From Streptomyces drozdowiczii (GTDB lineage: Bacteria > Actinomycetota > Actinomycetes > Streptomycetales > Streptomycetaceae), in assembly GCF_026167665.1 (NCBI RefSeq), contig NZ_CP098740.1, positions 3,968,001 through 4,032,000 on the forward strand: a stretch of 64,000 nucleotides of DNA, in the 5' to 3' direction. How positions within the stretch are numbered: position 1 is the stretch's first letter; the number at the start of each line of letters is the position of its first letter. Made by a program: the position numbers and the translations under genes. Shown here piece after piece: positions 59,756 to 64,000 of the stretch. The notes below the pieces were generated by a model. That model made no database searches. It was not told where the DNA came from and saw only the letters and a program-made list of their open reading frames with translations.

Positions 59756-60259
59756 TCAGCGCAGCCAGGGGAGGTCGGCGTCGGCGCCCTCCGGCTGGAG
59801 TCCGGCCGCCAGGATCTGCATGATCTCGCCCAGCGAGCGCACCTGCTCGGGCGTGAGGCGGTCGAACATCGCCTGGCGGACGGCCTTCACATGGCCGGGG
59901 GCGGAGCGGCGGAGCATCGCGTGGCCCTCGTCGGTCAGGACCGCGTTCTGGCCGCGCTTGTCGGAGGGGCAGTCCTCGCGGCGCACCCAGCCGTTCTTCT
60001 CCAGGCGGGCGACCGCGTGGGAGAGGCGGGAGCGGGTGATCTTGGCGTTCCTGGCCAGTTCGGTCATCCGCATGCGGTGCCGGGGCGCCTGGGAGAGCTG
60101 GACGAGCAGGCCGTAGTAGATGTGCGGCATGCCGGCATCGGCCTGCAACTGGCGGTCGAGGTGATCCTCCAGAAGCGTGGTGGCGTGCAGATACGCCCGC
60201 CAGACGCATTGTTCTTCGTCGGTGAGCCAGAGCGGCGCACCGGTTGATGCCGTGGTCAT
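59756..60259 (-). CDS. MarR-family transcriptional regulator
   Basis: A 167-aa winged-helix protein: YYGLLVQLSQAPRHRMRMTE, LARNAKITRSRLSHAVARLE, KNGWVRREDCPSDKRGQNAV (the wing with conserved D-x-R). ATG 60259 has GTGGAG 5 nt upstream; GTG 60268 is an alternative. It is divergent from the dioxygenase gene, and CTTGAA-type boxes lie in the gap, so it probably controls both genes. Confidence 0.9.
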   Translation of the reverse strand: MTTASTGAPLWLTDEEQCVWRAYLHATTLLEDHLDRQLQADAGMPHIYYGLLVQLSQAPRHRMRMTELARNAKITRSRLSHAVARLEKNGWVRREDCPSDKRGQNAVLTDEGHAMLRRSAPGHVKAVRQAMFDRLTPEQVRSLGEIMQILAAGLQPEGADADLPWLR

Positions 60260-60281
60260 GTACTCCACTGTACGACCTTTT

Positions 60282-60340
60282 CTTGAAAGTTGAACTAGAT
60301 AGGGCTAAGGTCTCTCAAGGTAGGAGCTTGAAGATTAAAG
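60282..60340. promoter_or_regulatory. Candidate MarR operator boxes
   Basis: CTTGAAAGTTGAA (60282-60294) and CTTGAAGATTAAAG (60327-60340) share the pattern CTTGAARNTTRAA in the gap between the divergent MarR and dioxygenase genes. Confidence 0.4.
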
Positions 60341-60404
60341 AATCCTTCCTGTCGAAGCCCTCTACAAGAAGAATTACCTTGAGTAGCCGCAGTTGGGGAG
60401 TGTC

Positions 60405-61187
60405 ATGACAATCACCGCGGAGCGCATGCCCGCCCTCTACCTCTCCCACGGAGCCCCGCCGCTCGCCGACGACCCCGTCTGGCCCGGCCAGCTGGCCGCC
60501 TGGTCGGCGGAGCTGCCGCGCCCCACCGCCGTCCTCCTGGTGTCCGCGCACTGGGAGGAGGCCCCGCTCGCGCTCGGCGCGACGGAGACGCTTCCGCTGG
60601 TGTACGACTTCTGGGGCTTCCCCGAGCACTACTACCAGGTCACCTACGCCGCCCCCGGCGCCCCGCAGCTCGCCGCGAGCGTCCGCAAACTGCTCCGCGG
60701 CGCCGGTACGCCGGTCCAGGACATCCCGGACCGCGGCCTCGACCACGGCGCGTACGTCCCGCTGGTCGAGATGTTCCCGGACGCCGACATTCCGGTGCTC
60801 CAGATCTCCCTGCCCACGCTCGACCCGCAGAAGCTCATGGCCATCGGGCGCAAGCTGGCGCCGCTGCGCGACGAGGGCGTCCTGATCATCGGCAGCGGCT
60901 TCTTCACGCACAACCTCGCCGCCCTGCGCCACACCGGCGGCGGCGTCCCCGGCTGGTCGGTGGAGTTCGACGACTGGGGACACCGCGCGCTCCGGGCGCA
61001 GGACATCGACGCGCTCCTGGACTTCGAGCACAAGTCCCCGGCGGGCCGCCTGGCACACCCGCGCACCGAGCACTTCGCCCCGCTCTTCGTCACCCTCGGC
61101 GCCGCCGAGCAGGAGCTGAGCCAGGGACGGAGCGTGATCGACGGCTTCTGGATGGGGCTGGCGAAGCGCTCGGTGCAGTACGGATAG
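60405..61187 (+). CDS. DODA/LigB-type extradiol dioxygenase
   Basis: A 260-aa class III extradiol dioxygenase of the DODA/YgiD family. LYLSHGAPP near residue 14 holds the first His ligand; VSAHWEEAP and DRGLDHGAYVPLVEMFPDAD hold the next ones, and ISLPTLDPQ and SGFFTHNLA follow. It would open an aromatic ring using Fe(II) and O2; the substrate is unknown. ATG 60405 has GGGGAG 5 nt upstream. The divergent MarR protein likely controls it in response to a phenolic compound. Confidence 0.9.
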   Translation: MTITAERMPALYLSHGAPPLADDPVWPGQLAAWSAELPRPTAVLLVSAHWEEAPLALGATETLPLVYDFWGFPEHYYQVTYAAPGAPQLAASVRKLLRGAGTPVQDIPDRGLDHGAYVPLVEMFPDADIPVLQISLPTLDPQKLMAIGRKLAPLRDEGVLIIGSGFFTHNLAALRHTGGGVPGWSVEFDDWGHRALRAQDIDALLDFEHKSPAGRLAHPRTEHFAPLFVTLGAAEQELSQGRSVIDGFWMGLAKRSVQYG

Positions 61188-61193
61188 GGGCTT

Positions 61194-62239
61194 TCAGAGC
61201 ACCGGCGGGTTCAGCTCCACCGAGCGAAGCGCCGCCGCGAGGGCCGGCGCGTCGCCCACGTCCAGCGCGGTGTCCGTGAACTTGATGGTGTGGTCGTCCC
61301 CGTGCGCCGCCGCCCGCGCGAACAGCTCCCCGGCCGTGAGCGACGCCCCGTACCCGGCGGGCAGGACGGCGGCCTCGGCGGGGGAGTACGCGGCGGTCAC
61401 CGCCGCGCTCGCCGCCCACGCCGCCCCCACGCTCGGCACCCACAGCTCGCGCGGCAGCGCCGGCAGCGTCCGCAGTACGGCGTTGGGCGCGGTCGCCGCG
61501 TGCACCAGCATCACCGGGTTGCCGTGCCCGTACTCCGCGTAGCGGTGGACCGCCGCCCCCACCAGCTCCGCCAGCCGGGCGCGCGCCTCGTCCGCGTCGG
61601 TCACGGCCGCGCCCTGCCACTGCGGGAACGCCGTGATCTGGGCCAGCCGGGCCCGGATGCCGCCGCTCTGGTCGGGCACTCGGGGCACGGCGTCCAGGGC
61701 GGCCCCGGCGGTCGGGCCGGGGCGAGCGGGGTGAGCGGGGGCAGCGGCTCGTGGCGGGCGGCCCAGTAGCCGAGCGCGTGGGCCAGCTCCCGGACGCGGG
61801 GGCCGGTCTCCTCGGTCGTCAGCAGGGTGCGCACGCTGTGGCCGAGCCGGATCGCCGGATGCGTGGAGCCGCCCGCGATGCCCGGGAGCAGCCGGGGCCA
61901 CCACTCGGCGAGCACGTCGCGCCAGGGGCGGTCGGCGGTCTCCCGCTCGAAGTACACCGCCCAGTCGGCGATGCGGCGGGGGTCGCCCAGGGCCTCCTGC
62001 CAGTTCGCCGGGGTGACCTCGGCGAAACGGCCCGGCATGTCCTCCAGCTTCGCCCGGTAGTGGTCGAGCCAGCGGTGCACGGTGGCGGCCTGGCCGTTGC
62101 GGACGAGGGCTTCCACGGCCATCGGCGCGTGGTTGGTCAGCCAGCCCCCGCGCTCGGGGCCGGAGGAGTGCAGTCGCTCCAGGGCCTCGTCGAGGGTGCC
62201 GGTGGTGTCGGGGGCGGTGCGGTGCGTCGTCTCGTTCAT
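61194..62239 (-). pseudogene. DUF4243 (questin-oxidase-like) protein, frameshifted
   Basis: Two frames give one protein: MNETTHRTAPDTTGTLDEAL ... GYWAARHEPLPPLTPLAPA from the first, then DAVPRVPDQSGGIRARLAQI and VMLVHAATAPNAVLRTLPAL from the second. One missing C (GGG at 61714-61716 on the + strand) joins them to 348 aa. DUF4243 includes fungal questin oxidase and actinobacterial Baeyer-Villiger-type enzymes; segments such as YGHGNPVMLVHAATAP and DDHTIKFTDTA are typical. Start ATG 62239. Substrate unknown. Confidence 0.78.
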
Positions 62240-62527
62240 GACAGCGACGCTAGGCACCCGGTGCGCGCCCGGTAACGGACTGCGGTCCCGAGGTCGCGGG
62301 CATCGGGCCTAGGACTCCCGACCGGTGCCCGCGCGCCCGGGACCAGGACAGAGGTCCGGGCAACCGGGCACCCGTACCCGACGTCTTCCGGGGTACGGGG
62401 GGTGTCGAGGGCCCCGAAACGACCTGAGTACCCGGGCTGACCAGCACGGACGTGCCCGGCCGCGGCATGCGCCCGCCCCGGTGGCGGGACAGGGTACTGC
62501 ATGATCGCGAAATTGAATGCCAGGCAT

Positions 62528-62554
62528 GGGAATTCTGTCCGGATTCCAGTCGTT
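62528..62554 (+). promoter_or_regulatory. SigR-type promoter of hrdD
   Basis: GGGAAT (62528-62533), exactly 18 bp of spacer, then GTT (62552-62554). This is the Streptomyces SigR consensus, used in thiol-oxidative stress. hrdD is a known SigR target in S. coelicolor. The hrdD start lies 61 bp downstream. Confidence 0.8.
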
Positions 62555-62615
62555 GTTTCCATCGGATGCAGGGCACCCGAGAGGGTGTCGCGACCTACTC
62601 AGCAAGGGAGCACGC

Positions 62616-63614
62616 ATGGCAACCCGTGCCGTCGCCCGTCGTTCGTCCGCCACCGGCGGGACCAACCGGGCGAGCAGTGTTCGCGCCGTGGGCGGAGAGA
62701 TCGCCGATCGCGACCTGGTCGGCATGTACCTGGACGAGATAGCGCGTACGCCGCTGCTCGATGCCGCCAAGGAGGTCGACCTCTCCCAGGCCGTCGAGGC
62801 CGGTGTCTACGCACGCCAGATCCTCGACGGTGAGGTGGAGAGCGACGCGGGCGGCGCCTCGCGCGAAGAGCTGGAGGCGCTGGTCGCCGAGGGCGAGCGC
62901 GCCAAGGACGTGTTCATCCGTTCCAACCTCCGACTCGTCGTCGCCGTCGCCCGCCGCTACCCGCGCGCCGGGCTCCCCCTGCTCGACCTGATCCAGGAGG
63001 GCAACGCGGGCCTGGTGCGCGCGGTCGAGAAGTTCGACTACGCCAAGGGCTTCAAGTTCTCCACGTACGCCACCTGGTGGATCCGCCAGGCCATCACGCG
63101 CTCCATAGCGGACCAGTCGCGCACCATCCGGCTCCCCGTCCACCTGGTGGAGGAGCTGGGCCGCATCCGCCGGGTGCAGCGCGAGTTCAACCGGGAGAAC
63201 GGCCGCGACCCGGAGCACGCCGAGATCGCCGCCGAGCTGGGCTCCACCCCGGAGCGCGTCGGCGACGTCCTGGACTGGGCCCGCGACCCGGTCAGCCTCA
63301 ACATGTCCGTGGACGACGAGGGCGACACGCAGTTCGGCGACCTCCTGGAGGACACCTCCGCCATCTCGCCCGAGCAGTCCGTGCTCACGCTGCTGCGCAG
63401 CGAGGAGCTGGAGGAGCTGATCGGCAAGCTCGACAACCGCACCGCGTCGATCATCCGCATGCGGTACGGAATCGAGGACGGCCGGGAGCGCACGCTCACC
63501 GAGGTCGGCAAGGAGCACGGCCTCACCCGCGAGCGCATCCGCCAGATCGAGAAGCACGCGCTCCTCGAATTGAAGCGAATGGCTCACGACACGGGCTTTG
63601 ACGCTGCGGCCTGA
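62616..63614 (+). CDS. hrdD: Group 2 sigma factor HrdD
   Basis: A 332-aa sigma-70-family protein. Region 1.2 is DLVGMYLDEIARTPLLDAA, region 2 is RYPRAGLPLLDLIQEGNAGL with YATWWIRQAITRSIADQSR, region 3 lies near VREFNRENGRDPEH-like sequence, and region 4.2 is LTEVGKEHGLTRERIRQIE. The N-terminal RAVARRSSATGG differs from the longer N-terminus of HrdB, and the sequence matches HrdD. It is dispensable and stress-responsive. ATG 62616 has AAGGGAG 5-6 nt upstream. Confidence 0.93.
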   Translation: MATRAVARRSSATGGTNRASSVRAVGGEIADRDLVGMYLDEIARTPLLDAAKEVDLSQAVEAGVYARQILDGEVESDAGGASREELEALVAEGERAKDVFIRSNLRLVVAVARRYPRAGLPLLDLIQEGNAGLVRAVEKFDYAKGFKFSTYATWWIRQAITRSIADQSRTIRLPVHLVEELGRIRRVQREFNRENGRDPEHAEIAAELGSTPERVGDVLDWARDPVSLNMSVDDEGDTQFGDLLEDTSAISPEQSVLTLLRSEELEELIGKLDNRTASIIRMRYGIEDGRERTLTEVGKEHGLTRERIRQIEKHALLELKRMAHDTGFDAAA

Positions 63615-63671
63615 GCCCGAGTCCAGTAACCTCCGAATTGGGCCGCTTCACCCGGCCCCCCTGAACTGAGT

Positions 63672-63698
63672 CCCGGCGCCCACCCCCCTGGCGCCGGG
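63672..63698. terminator. Terminator between hrdD and the WYL gene
   Basis: CCCGGCGCC (63672-63680) pairs with GGCGCCGGG (63690-63698), a 9-bp stem, followed after 9 nt by TTTT on the + strand. Confidence 0.75.
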
Positions 63699-63724
63699 GC
63701 TCATCCTTTTCCGCGCGGCCCTCG

Positions 63725-64000
63725 CTACGCTCCGCCGGACCCCGCGCGGCTGAGTCGGCCGCCCAGCTCCGTCACGTACGCCACCAGCTCCGGCGGCCGG
63801 TGCACGGTGAACTCGCAGTCCACCATCGCCAGCCGCACCGCCAGCCACTCCAGCTGGTCCCGCAGCACGGCACGCAGCCGGCAGCCGCCCTCGCCCTCCG
63901 GCTCCAGCGGCCCGACCCGGCCGTGCAGCCGCGACGCGACGAACTCCGGCGGCGCCGCGAAGCTCACCTCCACCTCGATCTCCGGCTGCCGGCGCGCCAT
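63725..64000 (-). CDS. WYL-domain regulator, C-terminal part (runs off window)
   Basis: The last 91 residues of a YafY-like WYL regulator. EVSFAAPPEFVASRLHGRVG and DQLEWLAVRLAMVDCEFTVH with PPELVAYVTELGGRL is the WYL C-terminal extension. The ATG at 64000 is probably internal; the helix-turn-helix lies outside the window. These proteins sense a ligand, often a nucleic-acid-derived one, and repress or activate nearby genes. Confidence 0.75.
   Translation of the reverse strand: MARRQPEIEVEVSFAAPPEFVASRLHGRVGPLEPEGEGGCRLRAVLRDQLEWLAVRLAMVDCEFTVHRPPELVAYVTELGGRLSRAGSGGA

Noticed and set aside
1..64000. Insertion sequences or prophage
   Set aside because: I found no transposase, integrase or phage structural gene in any frame; the broken genes have no repeat or target-site signs.

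Overview
The window is high-GC DNA from a Streptomyces (or very close relative). The evidence is the strongly G/C-biased third codon position, frequent GTG starts, the futalosine menaquinone genes, FbiC (coenzyme F420), HrdD, Scr1-type XRE/DUF397 pairs, a helR gene behind a rifamycin-associated palindrome, a DtxR/DmdR-type iron box and a SigR-type promoter. It is a chromosomal arm-core segment with no insertion sequence, prophage, CRISPR array or origin that I can see.

Layout. 1-5.2 kb: late menaquinone genes (UbiD, UbiA and UbiX families, mqnE) with a rhomboid protease and an Lrp regulator; a 144-bp imperfect palindrome lies between lrp and mqnE. 5.3-8 kb: GNAT, DUF4229 protein, and a dicarboxylate/amino-acid symporter behind a structured leader that encodes a 35-aa Cys-rich peptide. 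8-15.8 kb: methyltransferase/MerR pair, then a TetR-controlled fatty-acid module (MaoC, large FabG, thiolase, acyl-CoA synthetase) with a 42-bp minisatellite. 15.8-19.3 kb: GbsR/MarR regulator facing a DUF4097-ABC exporter operon. 19.4-25.6 kb: MFS exporter, siderophore reductase with iron box, LLM oxidoreductase, repeat protein, methyltransferase, DUF4333 lipoprotein. 25.6-31.3 kb: XRE/DUF397/HATPase cluster, helR with its palindrome, Ser/Thr kinase. 31.3-45.7 kb: fbiC, 2H phosphoesterase, phosphotransferase, ADP-ribosylglycohydrolase, SSS symporter, a second XRE/DUF397 pair, GPP34 protein, D,D-carboxypeptidase and a large membrane protein.

45.7-52.1 kb is an accessory block: a zinc-ribbon XRE-TPR regulator, a truncated glycosyltransferase, an arginyl-tRNA synthetase, and an overlapping operon of nucleotidyltransferase, PHP phosphoesterase, truncated sulfotransferase and a second nucleotidyltransferase-like gene, ending at a truncated methyltransferase. 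Four genes are cut at three internal junctions, so it looks like the remains of a larger locus. 52.2-64 kb: GNAT, a coiled-coil/Mrr-nuclease/TerD fusion, tRNA-Arg(CCU), M6-type protease, TetR with a DHA2 MFS pump, MarR with a DODA dioxygenase, DUF4243 protein, hrdD behind a SigR-type promoter, and a WYL regulator running off the edge.

Quality warning. Ten sites in nine genes look like single-base deletions, nearly all in G or C runs. Restoring one base at each site (two in the Mrr-TerD gene) gives full-length family members with whole codon counts. These genes are probably intact in the organism and under-called in this sequence. The three junctions in the accessory block are not of that kind.
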